NCBI GenBank assembly: GCA_046331095.1
Contig: JAXLRM010000004.1
Coordinates: 558,001 to 622,000, forward strand
Length of the DNA stretch: 64,000 nucleotides
Direction: 5' to 3'
From: JAIBAC01 sp046331095
GTDB lineage: Bacteria > Actinomycetota > Acidimicrobiia > UBA2766
Part shown: positions 41,451 through 50,263 of the stretch, in pieces
How positions within the stretch are numbered: the stretch's first letter is position 1
Layout of the letters: every line of letters begins with the position of its first letter
The notes under the pieces: generated by a model
Told to the model about the DNA's origin: nothing
The model's database searches: none
The model's input: only the letters and a program-made list of their open reading frames with translations
Translations under genes and position numbers: made by a program

Positions 41451-41520
41451 GGAGCACGTCGCGGCCATGTCGGCGCGCTTGGAGCACCTCGCGGCCACAT
41501 GTGGCCGCGAGGCGCTCCAA
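41451..41520. repeat. Long palindrome (42 bp) with a preceding half copy, family C
   Basis: 41479-41520 reads TTGGAGC...GCTCCAA around CTCGCGGCCACATGTGGCCGCGAG-type arms, nearly perfect and centred on ACATGT. A half copy of the left arm (TTGGAGCACGTCGCGGCCAT) starts at 41451. It lies between ftsY and ffh. Confidence 0.88.
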
Positions 41521-41563
41521 CGCCTGAGATCTGGCCGCCGGGGAGGGGTGCAGGTGCCACCAC

Positions 41564-41569
41564 TACAGT
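41564..41569 (+). promoter_or_regulatory. -10 box TACAGT of ffh
   Basis: TACAGT ends seven bases before the ATG at 41577, so the ffh message should be leaderless. Confidence 0.5.
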
Positions 41570-41576
41570 TGCGCCC

Positions 41577-42932
41577 ATGTTCGAATCGCTGTCCGACCGG
41601 CTCCAGGGTGTGCTGGCCAACCTGCGCAGCAAGGGCAAGTTGAGCGAGGCCGACATCGACGCCGTGATGCGCGAGGTCCGCGTCGCGCTGCTCGAGGCCG
41701 ACGTCAACTTCAAGGTCGTCAAGACCTTCATCGGACGGGTCAAGGAGCAGTGCCTCGGTTCCGCGGTCCAGAAGTCGCTGACCCCGGCCCAGCAGGTCGT
41801 CAAGATCGTGCACCAGGAGCTCATCGAGCTCCTCGGCGGTGAGGCGGTCAAGCTCAAGCTCGCGTCGCGCCCGCCTACACGCATCGTGCTCGCGGGCCTG
41901 CAGGGCTCGGGCAAGACGACGGCGTGCGCCAAGCTCGCGCAGCTCCTCAAGGCCAAGGGCAACCAGCCGATCCTCGTGGCCTGCGATCTGCAGCGACCCG
42001 CCGCCGTGGAACAGCTCCGGGTGCTCGGCGAGCGTGTCGGGGTGCCGGTCTTCACCGAAGGCGCGACCCCCGACGCCGACCCCGTCGAGATCGCCCGGGC
42101 CGGCCTCGCGCATGCACGCAGCCTCGGCCGCGACGTGGCGATCTTCGACACCGCCGGACGTCTCGCGATCGACGCCGAGCTCATGGCCCAGCTCGCGACG
42201 GTGATCGGCGTGGTCGAGCCCGACGACACCTTCCTCGTCGTCGACGCCATGATCGGCCAGGACGCCGTGACCACGGCCGAGCACTTCAACGCCGAGATCC
42301 CCATCGACGGTGTGATCCTCACCAAGCTCGACGGCGACGCCCGCGGCGGCGCCGCGCTGAGCGTCCGCGAGGTCGTGGGCAAACCCATCTACTTCGCGGG
42401 CGTCGGCGAGAAGCTCGGTGACTTCGAGGTGTTCCACCCCGACCGTCTGGCCGGGCGCATTCTCGGCATGGGCGACGTGCTCACCCTGATCGAGAAGGCC
42501 GAGGAGGCCTTCGACGTCGAGCAGGCCCGCGAGATGGAGGAGAAGCTGCGCAAGGCGAGCTTCACCCTCGACGACTTCCTCCAGCAGATGCAGCAGGTCA
42601 AGAAGATGGGGCCGCTGCAGAACCTCGTCGGCATGATCCCCGGTCTCGGCAGCCAGCTCAAGGGCGCCGAGATCGACGAGGGCGACATGACCAAGATCGA
42701 GGCGATCATCCAGTCGATGACGCTCGAGGAGCGCAACAACCCCCAGCTCGTCAAGGCGAGCCGGCGCCAGCGCATCGCACGAGGTTCGGGCACGACCGTC
42801 CAGGACGTCAACGAGCTCCTCAAGGAGTTCCGCCAGGTCCAGCAGATGATGAAAGGGCTCCTGGGCGGAAAGAAGTCCAAGCTGCTGCGCTCCCTCGGCG
42901 GGCTGCCGCCGGGTATGGCACCCCCGGGCTGA
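41577..42932 (+). CDS. ffh: Signal recognition particle protein Ffh
   Basis: 451 residues; SRP54 GTPase that binds signal sequences and 4.5S RNA. N domain, G1 [15 protein letters not shown] (107-121), [38 protein letters not shown], then a Met-rich M domain ([40 protein letters not shown] with the RNA-binding RIARGSG motif). Start fixed by the -10 box. In mycobacteria and Streptomyces amt-glnB-glnD lies between ftsY and ffh; here that space is 162 bp with a palindrome. Confidence 0.97.
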   Translation: MFESLSDRLQGVLANLRSKGKLSEADIDAVMREVRVALLEADVNFKVVKTFIGRVKEQCLGSAVQKSLTPAQQVVKIVHQELIELLGGEAVKLKLASRPPTRIVLAGLQGSGKTTACAKLAQLLKAKGNQPILVACDLQRPAAVEQLRVLGERVGVPVFTEGATPDADPVEIARAGLAHARSLGRDVAIFDTAGRLAIDAELMAQLATVIGVVEPDDTFLVVDAMIGQDAVTTAEHFNAEIPIDGVILTKLDGDARGGAALSVREVVGKPIYFAGVGEKLGDFEVFHPDRLAGRILGMGDVLTLIEKAEEAFDVEQAREMEEKLRKASFTLDDFLQQMQQVKKMGPLQNLVGMIPGLGSQLKGAEIDEGDMTKIEAIIQSMTLEERNNPQLVKASRRQRIARGSGTTVQDVNELLKEFRQVQQMMKGLLGGKKSKLLRSLGGLPPGMAPPG

Positions 42933-42965
42933 CATCCCGGCAGGGTGTGCCCACGCCCTCCCTGG

Positions 42966-42971
42966 TAGAGT
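42966..42971 (+). promoter_or_regulatory. Possible -10 box TAGAGT of the rpsP operon
   Basis: TAGAGT sits about 85 bases before rpsP, giving a leader of about 78 nt with a real ribosome site. No convincing -35. Confidence 0.3.
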
Positions 42972-43056
42972 CGCGGCTTCGATCGCACCGGGGCCCGGGC
43001 ATCGCGCGTCCGTGGCCCGATCTCGTGTCTCGTCACCCTTCGAAAAGGAGCCGCAC

Positions 43057-43317
43057 ATGGCGGTCAAGCTCCGTCTCATGCGGATGGGCAAGAAGAAGCA
43101 GCCGCACTACCGGATCGTCGCGGCCGACTCGCGGGTCAAACGCGACGGCCGCTTCCTCGAGATCGTGGGTCGCTACAACCCGCTGACGGACCCGTCCACG
43201 ATCGAGGTCGACAACGACAAGGCCGTCAAGTGGCTCAGTGTCGGCGCCCAGCCGACCGAGGCAGTCGCCAAGCTGCTCGAGATCAGCGGGGCGATGGCGG
43301 AGTTCAAGGCCCGATGA
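43057..43317 (+). CDS. rpsP: 30S ribosomal protein S16
   Basis: 86 residues with [20 protein letters not shown] and [20 protein letters not shown], the S16 signature. Strong ribosome site AAAAGGAG seven bases before the ATG. First gene of the rpsP-khpA-rimM-trmD-rplS-lepB operon; ATGA overlap with khpA. Confidence 0.98.
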   Translation: MAVKLRLMRMGKKKQPHYRIVAADSRVKRDGRFLEIVGRYNPLTDPSTIEVDNDKAVKWLSVGAQPTEAVAKLLEISGAMAEFKAR

Positions 43318-43709
43318 GCGACGAAGCCACTCGGACGGCCGAGGCTGACCCGACCGGCGAGACCGGCAGCGACGACGCCGGTCTCGACGAGTTGGACTCC
43401 CCCGAGGATCGCGTCACCGACGACATCGAGGACGACACCGACGAGGACTTCGACGACGACTTCGACGACGCCACCTGCGCCGAGCGCGTGTTGGAGACCT
43501 GCCTGCGCGCGATCGTCGACAGGCCCGAGGAGATCGACATCGGCGTCGACGAACACGACCGCCGCCTCACGCTGCACGTCAGGGTCGCGTCCGAGGACAT
43601 GGGCAAGATCATCGGCAAGCGTGGCCGCGTCGCCAACGCGCTGCGCACCTTGATCAAGGCCGCCGGCTCGCGTGAGGGCTACAGCGCCGCCGTCGAGATC
43701 GACGACTGA
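43314..43709 (+). CDS. khpA: KH-domain RNA-binding protein KhpA with acidic N-terminal extension
   Basis: 131 residues against about 75-80 for usual KhpA. The C-terminal 75 residues are the KH domain with GKRGR in the GxxG loop ([20 protein letters not shown]). The first about 50 residues are highly acidic ([18 protein letters not shown]) and likely disordered. KhpA with KhpB binds RNA and affects division and cell-wall genes in Firmicutes. Position between rpsP and rimM is conserved. ATG overlaps the rpsP stop. Confidence 0.93.
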   Translation: MSDEATRTAEADPTGETGSDDAGLDELDSPEDRVTDDIEDDTDEDFDDDFDDATCAERVLETCLRAIVDRPEEIDIGVDEHDRRLTLHVRVASEDMGKIIGKRGRVANALRTLIKAAGSREGYSAAVEIDD

Positions 43710-43714
43710 GGTCC

Positions 43715-44290
43715 GTGACGGAGGTCCCGTCCCGGCAGCGGGTGGCCCCGCAAAGGGTGGTGGGCAGGGTCCTGCGGGCCCACGGGGTGCACGGCGCTCT
43801 CGTCGTCGTGCCGCTCACGAACCAACCCGATCGCTTCGCGCCGGGAGCTCGTCTCCTCGCCGGCCCCGAGTCGGACCCGGTCACCGTGGAGGAGGCGTCG
43901 CCGTACAAAGGACGGCTCCTCGTCCGGTTCGCCGAGGTGGGCGACCGTGATGCCGCGGAGTCGCTGCGGCGCTGCGAGCTCCGCATCGCCGAGGACGACG
44001 CCGGCGCACCGCCGCCCGGCGAGGTCTGGGCGGTGGACCTCGAGGGGTTGCCCGTGGTCGCGGGGTCCGCCGACGGGGAGGTGCTCGGAACCGTCTTCGC
44101 GGTCGTCGACAACCCGGCACACGACCTGCTCGTGGTTGCCGATGCTGCCGGCCGCGAGTTCATGATCCCGCTGGTGGAGGAGTTCGTGGACGAGCTCGAC
44201 CCCGACAGCGGGGTGGTGGTCGTGCACCCGATCCCGGGATTGCTGCCCGAGGATGCGGGGCCGGATCCACGCGTGGGTCCGCCACGGTGA
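43715..44290 (+). CDS. rimM: Ribosome maturation factor RimM
   Basis: 191 residues; binds S19 and helps 30S head assembly. N-terminal barrel with VVGRVLRAHGVHGALVVVPL and the RimM mid-segment VRFAEVGDRDAAESLRRCEL, then the PRC-barrel with GEVLGTVFAVVDNPAHDLLV and FMIPLVEEFVDELD. GTG start; stop overlaps trmD. Confidence 0.95.
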   Translation: MTEVPSRQRVAPQRVVGRVLRAHGVHGALVVVPLTNQPDRFAPGARLLAGPESDPVTVEEASPYKGRLLVRFAEVGDRDAAESLRRCELRIAEDDAGAPPPGEVWAVDLEGLPVVAGSADGEVLGTVFAVVDNPAHDLLVVADAAGREFMIPLVEEFVDELDPDSGVVVVHPIPGLLPEDAGPDPRVGPPR

Positions 44291-45057
44291 TGATCAGGTT
44301 CGACGTCTTCACGATCTTCCCCGCGCTCGTCCGCACCCATGCTGCGACGAGCCTGGTGGGGCGGGCCGTCGCCGCCGGCCTGGTGGCCGTCGACGTGCAC
44401 GACATCCGCGACCACGGAATCGGCCGGCACCGCCAGGTCGACGACACCGTCTTCGGGGGCGGCCCCGGCATGGTGTTGCGGCCCGACGTGGTCGCGGCCG
44501 CGATCGACGCCGCCGCACTGCCGCCCGGGCGGCGCATCGTGATGTCGGCTGCCGGCCGGCGCCTCGACCAGCAGCTCCTCCACGACCTGTCCATCGAACC
44601 GGCCCTCGCGCTCCTCTGCGGCCGTTACGAGGGCGTCGACCAGCGCGTAGTCGACGCGTACGGCTTCGAGGCCGTCTCGATCGGCGACTACGTGCTCGCC
44701 GGTGGAGAGGTCGCGGCGATGGCCGTCGTCGAAGGCGTGGCTCGCCTCGTACCGGGTGTGATGGGGCGCGCGTCGAGCGCGTGGGTGGAGTCCCACGAGG
44801 ACGGACTGCTGGAGGCGCCGGTCTACACGCGGCCGGCGGACTGGCGCGAGCGCGCTGTCCCTCCGGTGCTCACCTCGGGTGACCACGCTGCCGTCGCGGC
44901 GTGGAGGCGCCGCGAATCCGTGCGCCTCACGGCAGCGATCCGCCCCGACCTCGTCCGCGCAGCCCTTGCGGCCGGCTCCTTGAGCCGGGCCGAACTGGAG
45001 GGTGCCGAAGGGGACGCTGCTACGCTGGGCCCACTGCATTCCGAGGAGTCCTCTTGA
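44287..45057 (+). CDS. trmD: tRNA (guanine-37-N1)-methyltransferase
   Basis: 256 residues; SPOUT methyltransferase making m1G37, which prevents frameshifting. Signature [10 protein letters not shown], then [18 protein letters not shown] and the trefoil-knot segments [15 protein letters not shown] and [19 protein letters not shown]. The C-terminal region has the expected [17 protein letters not shown] (usual VPxVLxSGxHxxIxxWR). Start GTG 44287 or ATG 44290. The stop overlaps the TTG start of rplS. Confidence 0.97.
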   Translation: MMIRFDVFTIFPALVRTHAATSLVGRAVAAGLVAVDVHDIRDHGIGRHRQVDDTVFGGGPGMVLRPDVVAAAIDAAALPPGRRIVMSAAGRRLDQQLLHDLSIEPALALLCGRYEGVDQRVVDAYGFEAVSIGDYVLAGGEVAAMAVVEGVARLVPGVMGRASSAWVESHEDGLLEAPVYTRPADWRERAVPPVLTSGDHAAVAAWRRRESVRLTAAIRPDLVRAALAAGSLSRAELEGAEGDAATLGPLHSEESS

Positions 45058-45395
45058 ACCCCACCGACGTCATCGATCAGCGGTTCCTGCGCGACGACGT
45101 TCCCGAGTTCGCTCCCGGCGACGCCGTGAAGGTGCACGTCAAGGTACGTGAAGGCGACAAGGAGCGCCTCCAGGTCTTCCAGGGCAACGTCATCCGCCGC
45201 CAGGGCGACGGTGTCCGCGAGACGTTCACGGTTCGCAAGGTGAGCTTCGGCGTCGGAGTCGAGCGCACGTTCCCGGTGCACTCGCCCGTGGTCGACCACG
45301 TCGAACACCTCACGCGTGGCGACGTGCGGCGCGCCAAGCTCTACTACCTGCGCGATCGCGTGGGCAAGGCCGCCAAGATCAAAGAGAAGCGGTGA
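45054..45395 (+). CDS. rplS: 50S ribosomal protein L19
   Basis: 113 residues. [20 protein letters not shown] and [20 protein letters not shown] are diagnostic. The start is TTG, shown by AGGAG six bases upstream and the TTGA overlap with trmD; no ATG or GTG is available before the first domain strand. Ends in basic [13 protein letters not shown] overlap with lepB. Confidence 0.95.
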   Translation: MNPTDVIDQRFLRDDVPEFAPGDAVKVHVKVREGDKERLQVFQGNVIRRQGDGVRETFTVRKVSFGVGVERTFPVHSPVVDHVEHLTRGDVRRAKLYYLRDRVGKAAKIKEKR

Positions 45396-46246
45396 CCGGC
45401 GCGGATCCTGCGTGGTCCGCTACTGCAGCTCCCCAACCCGGGTGGCACGGGTCGGTCGGGCTGACGTCTCCGGCATCTACTCTCGCGGAGCAAGGCCTGC
45501 CGACCGTCGTCGAGCCCACCGACCAGCATCCCGATGCCGCGCCCGCACACGCGCACGAGCGCGGTAGGGGTCGAGCCCGACCCAAGGGTGGCCGCCACGC
45601 CCAGCGCGACCCGCGCGCCGGCATGGGCGGGTTCCTGCGCGAGCTGCCGTTCCTGATCATCATCGGCTTCGGCATCGTCGTGCTCGCGAAGGCATTCCTC
45701 GTCCAGGCCTTCTACATCCCGTCGGGCTCGATGGAGGAGACGCTCCACGTGAACGACCGGGTGCTCGTGAACCGTCAGGCGTACCTGTTCGGCGGTCCGC
45801 AGCGAGGGGACGTGGTCGTGTTCCGCAATTGGGACGACGTCGGCGCGGACGTACCGCCGCCGTCGGCCATCCAGTACGTCGGGCGGTCGCTGCGCGAGGG
45901 CATCGGCCTCGGCTCGGGCGGCAAGCAGGACCTCATCAAGCGGGTCGTCGGCCTGCCGGGCGACACCGTCGAGGTGCGCGACTCGAGGGCCGTAGTCAAC
46001 GGCTTGCGCCTCGAGGAGCCGTACGTGTTCATCGACGGCCCCGACCCACTGGCGAACATGCCGCCCGAGGTCGTGCCCGAGGGCCACTACCTGGTGCTGG
46101 GCGACCACCGCAACAACTCCGCGGACTCACGCGCGGGAGGTGTGCGCTTCGTGGACGAGGACGTGATCGTGGGGCGTGCGTTCCTTCGCATCTGGCCGCT
46201 GGGCCGTGTCGGCGGACTCGGTGGGCCGCCCACCACTGCTGGCTAA
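45392..46246 (+). CDS. lepB: Signal peptidase I
   Basis: 284 residues; removes signal peptides at the outer face of the membrane. A 75-residue hydrophilic cytoplasmic leader, one membrane span ([20 protein letters not shown]), catalytic Ser in PSGSMEETL, catalytic Lys in KRVVGLPGD and the box [11 protein letters not shown]. The long leader is usual in actinobacterial LepB. GTG start overlapping rplS. The gene normally followed by rnhB is followed here directly by the DUF2469 gene. Confidence 0.95.
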   Translation: MTGADPAWSATAAPQPGWHGSVGLTSPASTLAEQGLPTVVEPTDQHPDAAPAHAHERGRGRARPKGGRHAQRDPRAGMGGFLRELPFLIIIGFGIVVLAKAFLVQAFYIPSGSMEETLHVNDRVLVNRQAYLFGGPQRGDVVVFRNWDDVGADVPPPSAIQYVGRSLREGIGLGSGGKQDLIKRVVGLPGDTVEVRDSRAVVNGLRLEEPYVFIDGPDPLANMPPEVVPEGHYLVLGDHRNNSADSRAGGVRFVDEDVIVGRAFLRIWPLGRVGGLGGPPTTAG

Positions 46247-46276
46247 GCTGGTCACGACCGCGACGTGGGGAACGCC

Positions 46277-46585
46277 GTGAGTGCCGAAGAGGAACTCGAG
46301 CAGTACGAAACCGAGATAGAGCTGCAGCTCTACAAGGAGTACCGCGACGTCCTGCCGATGTTCCGGTACGTGGTCGAGACCGAGCGCCGCTTCTACCTGG
46401 CCAACAACGTCGACATGCAGATCCGCAACGCGGACGGGCGTGTCTACTTCGAGCTCAGTCTCGAGGACGCCTGGGTGTGGGACATGTACAGGCCGGCACG
46501 GTTCGTGTCGAAGGTCAACGTGGTCACGTTCCGCGACGTCAACGTCGAGGAGCTCGCAGGCAAGGAAGAGGACTTCTTGCACTGA
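46277..46585 (+). CDS. DUF2469 family protein
   Basis: 102 residues. The sequence LEQYETEIELQLYKEYRDVL and WVWDMYRPARFVSKVNVVTF is nearly invariant across actinobacteria, where the gene sits between lepB/rnhB and yraN. Soluble, acidic, function unknown. GTG 46277 has GGGG eight bases upstream; a TAAGCT box at 46243-46248 in the end of lepB may be its own promoter. Confidence 0.9.
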   Translation: MSAEEELEQYETEIELQLYKEYRDVLPMFRYVVETERRFYLANNVDMQIRNADGRVYFELSLEDAWVWDMYRPARFVSKVNVVTFRDVNVEELAGKEEDFLH

Positions 46586-46609
46586 GGCTCTGCTAGTGGG
46601 GTGGGCACC

Positions 46610-46993
46610 ATGGCGAGAGGTGCGAACGCGCACGGATTGGGACGCGCGGGCGAGGACCTGGCCGCGGAGTACTTTGCCGCGACCGGCTACGTGATCCTTG
46701 CTCGCAACTGGCGCGGGGCCGCGGGAGAGGTCGACCTCGTCCTGCGCGACGTCGCGGGTGGACGCTCGGTCTTGGTGATCTGCGAGGTCAAGTCGCGGTC
46801 GACCGACCGCTGGGGTGGCCCCGCAGAGGCGGTCACCACCGCCAAGCAGCGCAGGCTCAGGCGACTGGCCGGGGAGCTCCTGGCGTCGAGGCACGGCCGT
46901 GGTACCGACTCGGTGCGCTTCGACGTCGTCGAGGTCGTGTGGCCGGACGGGTCGGCGGCGCCCGTCCTGCGCCACCTCGCCGACGCGTTCTAG
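46610..46993 (+). CDS. yraN: YraN/UPF0102 family nuclease-like protein
   Basis: 127 residues. Restriction-endonuclease-like fold with GRAGEDLAAEYF, GEVDLVLRD and EVKSRS (E-x-D...E-x-K). Biological role unsettled; associated with DNA uptake and recombination genes. ATG 46610 has GGGGTGGG upstream; GTG 46601 is in frame. yraN is normally next to comM-dprA; here about 4.3 kb of accessory genes intervene. Confidence 0.92.
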   Translation: MARGANAHGLGRAGEDLAAEYFAATGYVILARNWRGAAGEVDLVLRDVAGGRSVLVICEVKSRSTDRWGGPAEAVTTAKQRRLRRLAGELLASRHGRGTDSVRFDVVEVVWPDGSAAPVLRHLADAF

Positions 46994-47002
46994 GACTCTG
47001 GC

Positions 47003-47069
47003 GTCCGGTCCGCAGGCCGGCACAGCCGGCCGGCACGACCGGCCGGCACAGCCGGCCGGTCGACCGGAC
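47003..47069. repeat. Four tandem 12-13-bp repeats enclosed by an 8-bp inverted repeat
   Basis: GGCCGGCACAGCC-type units start at 47015, 47028, 47041 and 47054 (the last is 12 bp). GTCCGGTC (47003-47010) and GACCGGAC (47062-47069) enclose them. The block lies between convergent yraN and the secreted-protein gene. Confidence 0.88.
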
Positions 47070-47077
47070 CCGGAACT

Positions 47078-47131
47078 CCCCAAACGCGGGTGATCTGTAC
47101 CGCTGGCGGGTCGTCCTGCCCGCGTTCGGGG
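47078..47131. terminator. Candidate bidirectional terminator, 13-bp stem
   Basis: CCCCAAACGCGGG (47078-47090) pairs with CCCGCGTTCGGGG (47119-47131), 12 of 13 complementary, loop 28 nt, between convergent genes. Confidence 0.5.
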
Positions 47132-47156
47132 GGTGCGCGGGAGCGAGACGGTCAGG

Positions 47157-47801
47157 TCAGGCGGTTCCGCTCGACGACGAACTCGAACCCGAGGTGGGTG
47201 GCGGCGGGCCGCCGTGACCGCCACCTGCAGGCCCGGCGGGCATCTGGCCGTTGACCATCGCAGTCACCCTGGCAGCCAGGTCGGCGGCCTTCTGGTCGGC
47301 CTGGTCCTGGGTGATGCGCCCGTCCGCGACCTCCTGGGCGAGGTGCGCCTGGGCGTCGGCGACGATCGCGTCGATCACGGTCTGGGCGTCGACGCCGTGG
47401 TCGGATGCCACCTGGGCGATCGACTTGCCGGCCTGGAGCTCGCTCCGGAGCGTGGACTCGTCGATGCCGATCGCCGTCGCCGCGGCCGCGAGCCCCGGCC
47501 CGTGACCACCACGGGGACCGCCGTGGGGACCGTCGTCACCTCGAGGTCGCGCCGCTACGAGCGCCTGCGCCACCGCGTCGGCCTGGTCCTGGGTGATCGT
47601 CCCGTCCGCCACGAGCTTGGACAGTGCATCGGTCACGAACGGTGGGGTGCCCTGGTCGGGCGGCTGGCCGGGGTCCTGAGGCTGGGTCTGGGTCGTCCCC
47701 GACTCCTGGGCCCCCGCCGGCAGGATCAGCTCGACGGCTGTCGCTCCGGCTCCGGCGAGTGTCACCGCCAGTGCCGTGGCGACGATTGCCTTCCGCTTCA
47801 T
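47157..47801 (-). CDS. Secreted protein with ITQDQAD helical repeats
   Basis: 214 residues. Signal peptide (KAIVATALAVTLAGAGATAV). Two copies of a VADGxITQDQAD helix (FVTDALSKLVADGTITQDQA and LAQEVADGRITQDQADQKAA), the pattern of DUF2680-like and related envelope proteins, separated by a Gly/His/Pro-rich stretch; ends in a Gly/Pro/Ser tail. Ribosome site GAGAGG. Divergent from the two-component system across 154 bp, so it is a candidate target of that system. Function not known. Confidence 0.75.
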   Translation of the reverse strand: MKRKAIVATALAVTLAGAGATAVELILPAGAQESGTTQTQPQDPGQPPDQGTPPFVTDALSKLVADGTITQDQADAVAQALVAARPRGDDGPHGGPRGGHGPGLAAAATAIGIDESTLRSELQAGKSIAQVASDHGVDAQTVIDAIVADAQAHLAQEVADGRITQDQADQKAADLAARVTAMVNGQMPAGPAGGGHGGPPPPTSGSSSSSSGTA

Positions 47802-47955
47802 GTCGTTCCTCTCTTCTGGGGAGTCCCGGTGGAGTGGGACGAACAGACCCTCCCAGGCCGGCCTGAAGCGAGGGTTCACGCAGTTCAAGACCTGTCGAAG
47901 TTCGCGGCCGCGCTCTCTAACCCGGCTCTGAACTCCACCGGCTATGCATTGAGCC

Positions 47956-48657
47956 GTGGACGAGACCCAGACGGCAACGGGTGGGCGGATCCTGCTCGCC
48001 GAGGACGACGAACGCCTGCGTGCGGCGCTCGTGCGCACCTTCGTGTTCGAGGGCTACGACGTCACCGCCGCCGCCGACGGGGCGGAGGCCCTCGAACTCG
48101 TCGAGGGGGCAGCGCCGGGCGTGATCGTCCTCGACGTGATGATGCCGGTACTCGACGGCCTGACCGTGTGCAGGCGCCTGCGCGCGGTGGGAGACCGCAC
48201 CCCGGTGCTGATGCTGACGGCGAGGCACGAGGTGGGCGACAGGGTCGCGGGCCTCGATGCCGGCGCCGACGACTACCTCGTCAAGCCGTTCGCGCTCGAG
48301 GAGCTGATGGCCCGCGTGCGTGCGCTCATGCGACGCGTGGATGCCTCCACCGATGCGGACGAGCTGCGCGCCGGCGACCTGGTGCTCGATCCGCGTCGCA
48401 GGCTCGCACGCCGCGGCGACCGCGAGCTCGTGCTCACCAAGACCGAGTTCGACCTACTCGCCCTGTTGGTCGAGAACGAGGGCATCGTGCTCACACGCTC
48501 GCAGATCTACGAGCGCATCTGGGGATACGACTTCGAGACGTCGTCGAAGTCGCTCGACGTCTACATCAGCTACCTGCGCCGCAAGACCGAGGAGGGTGGG
48601 GACACGCGCGTGATCCAGACCGTGCGCGGGGTCGGCTACACGGTGCGGCCGGTGTGA
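47956..48657 (+). CDS. OmpR-family response regulator
   Basis: 233 residues. Receiver with acidic pocket AEDDE, phospho-acceptor Asp in IVLDVMMP (about D56), Thr in MLTAR and Lys in LVKPF; C-terminal winged helix with LVLTKTEFDLLALLVEN and SLDVYISYLRRK. Closest in style to MprA/TcrA-type regulators of actinobacteria. GTG start seven bases after TATGCA, perhaps leaderless. The TGA overlaps the GTG of the kinase. Confidence 0.94.
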   Translation: MDETQTATGGRILLAEDDERLRAALVRTFVFEGYDVTAAADGAEALELVEGAAPGVIVLDVMMPVLDGLTVCRRLRAVGDRTPVLMLTARHEVGDRVAGLDAGADDYLVKPFALEELMARVRALMRRVDASTDADELRAGDLVLDPRRRLARRGDRELVLTKTEFDLLALLVENEGIVLTRSQIYERIWGYDFETSSKSLDVYISYLRRKTEEGGDTRVIQTVRGVGYTVRPV

Positions 48658-50012
48658 GCGTTCGTCTGCGGCTCACACTGGTGGTGGCGCTCGTCGTCGC
48701 CGCCGCGGTGGTGCTCGGGGTGTCGGCGGCTTACTACGCCACAGCGCGGGAACTGCACTCCCAGGTGGACTCGTTCCTCGCCTCGCGTGCGCAACGGGTC
48801 ACCCAGGGCCCGCCGGGGCGTGGACTGCCAAGGCCCGGGAGGCAGGGTCCCGACCGCGGGGGTGCCGGTCCCCTCGCCGACCTCGACGCGGTCGTCCAGT
48901 TCATCGCCCCCGACGGTACGCCGACACCTGCTTCGCAGGATCAGCCCGCGCTACCCGTGGCCGACACGGACCTGGAGGTCGTGGGCACGCCCGGAAGGCG
49001 CTTCCGCGACGTCGAGGTCGCAGGTGTCGAGTACCGGATTCTGACCGAGTCGATTCCCGGTGGAGGAGCGGTGCAGATCGCGCGGAGCCTCGACGAGACC
49101 GACGCCGTCCTCGCGTCGCTGCGTACGGTGCTCGTCCTCGTCGCCTGCGCAGGCACCACGGTCGCGGCGCTCGTCGCGTGGGCGGTCGCCCGCCGCCTCA
49201 CACGCCCGATCGGGCAACTGAGCGCAGCGGCCGAGCACGTCGCGCGCACCCAGGACCTGAGCGCGGAGATCCCCGTCACGCGCAACGACGAGGTCGGTCG
49301 CCTCGCGAGGAGCTTCAACACGATGCTCGCCGCCCTCGCGGCATCCAGGGAGCAGCAGCGCCGCCTCGTCACCGATGCCAGCCACGAGCTGCGCACGCCG
49401 CTCACCGTCGTGCGCACCAACATCGAGCTGCTGCAGCGCTCCGGTGGGTTGGGCGCCGAGGAGACCGCGAAGCTTCTCGAGGACACCCACCTCGAGCTCG
49501 AGGAGCTGACCGAGGTCGTCGCCGAGCTCGTCGACCTCGCGTCCGACGTCGCCGACGCGGAGCCCGTCGAAGAAGTCGACCTCGGGGCGCTCGCGTACGA
49601 CGTCGCCGCCCGCTTCGCGCGTCGCTCCGGCCGTGCCGTCGAGGTCCAGGTCGACGCGGCCGTGAGCTGCACGATCTGCGGCCGGCCGTCCATGCTGGAC
49701 CGTGCGCTCGGCAACCTCGTCGACAACGCGCTGAAGTTCAGCGCACCCGAATCGGGTGTCTGCGTGAGCGTCGCAGGGCCGGTGGTGGAGGTAGCCGACC
49801 GCGGGTCCGGCATAGACGCGGCCGACGGCGAGCGCGTCTTCGGCCGCTTCTACCGTGCCGATGCGGCCCGTTCGGCGCCGGGTTCGGGCCTCGGCCTCGC
49901 GATCGTGCGCCGCATCGCGGACGTCCACGGCGGCACCGCGTCGGTCCACCCCCGCCCCGGTGGCGGCACGATCGCGCGCCTCGACCTGGGCACCCGGACG
50001 GACGCAGGATGA
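48654..50012 (+). CDS. Sensor histidine kinase
   Basis: 452 residues, membrane protein partner of the preceding regulator. Two spans (about 5-25 and 155-178) enclose an extracellular sensor loop of about 130 residues rich in Gly/Pro/Asp; HAMP linker (RRLTRPIGQLSAAAEHVART), H box DASHELRTPLTVVRTN, N box NLVDNALKF, G boxes DRGSGID and GSGLGLAIV. MprB-like order. The signal is unknown. GTG start overlapping the regulator stop. Confidence 0.93.
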   Translation: MSVRLRLTLVVALVVAAAVVLGVSAAYYATARELHSQVDSFLASRAQRVTQGPPGRGLPRPGRQGPDRGGAGPLADLDAVVQFIAPDGTPTPASQDQPALPVADTDLEVVGTPGRRFRDVEVAGVEYRILTESIPGGGAVQIARSLDETDAVLASLRTVLVLVACAGTTVAALVAWAVARRLTRPIGQLSAAAEHVARTQDLSAEIPVTRNDEVGRLARSFNTMLAALAASREQQRRLVTDASHELRTPLTVVRTNIELLQRSGGLGAEETAKLLEDTHLELEELTEVVAELVDLASDVADAEPVEEVDLGALAYDVAARFARRSGRAVEVQVDAAVSCTICGRPSMLDRALGNLVDNALKFSAPESGVCVSVAGPVVEVADRGSGIDAADGERVFGRFYRADAARSAPGSGLGLAIVRRIADVHGGTASVHPRPGGGTIARLDLGTRTDAG

Positions 50013-50050
50013 GCCCTCGGCACGAGTGGCAGGAGGCGCCGAGGGCGTCC

Positions 50051-50164
50051 TCAGAAGAACAGCGCCCAGACGACGAGCGCGACGATCACCACCCCGACCG
50101 CGACCGCGACCCACTTGTCGAAACGGTCGGGGGCGTCCTCTTCGCGGTAGGGGTCGAATCCCAC
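50051..50164 (-). CDS. 37-residue single-span membrane protein
   Basis: Too short for most gene finders. GTG start, sequence GFDPYREEDAPDRFDKW then a hydrophobic segment VAVAVGVVIVALVVWALFF to the end. A TAACCT -10 box ends six bases upstream, matching the leaderless pattern of confirmed genes in this window, which supports expression. Small tail-anchored proteins with an acidic cytosolic head of this kind are common in actinobacteria. Function unknown. Convergent with the kinase, divergent from the hydratase. Confidence 0.65.
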   Translation of the reverse strand: MGFDPYREEDAPDRFDKWVAVAVGVVIVALVVWALFF

Positions 50165-50170
50165 GACGCC

Positions 50171-50176
50171 AGGTTA
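50171..50176 (-). promoter_or_regulatory. -10 box TAACCT of the 37-residue membrane protein
   Basis: Minus-strand TAACCT ends six bases before the GTG at 50164. Confidence 0.45.
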
Positions 50177-50263
50177 CGTGGCGTGGCGGTTTGGCGGGCG
50201 AGCAGCAGGGGCCGCCAGGATTGATCCCCGCACTGTCGCCGACGCCGACCGCCAGGGGGCTCC

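Noticed and set aside
40581..43091. Long minus-strand open frame across ftsY and ffh
   Set aside because: Antisense shadow of two certain genes; no start signal or domain.
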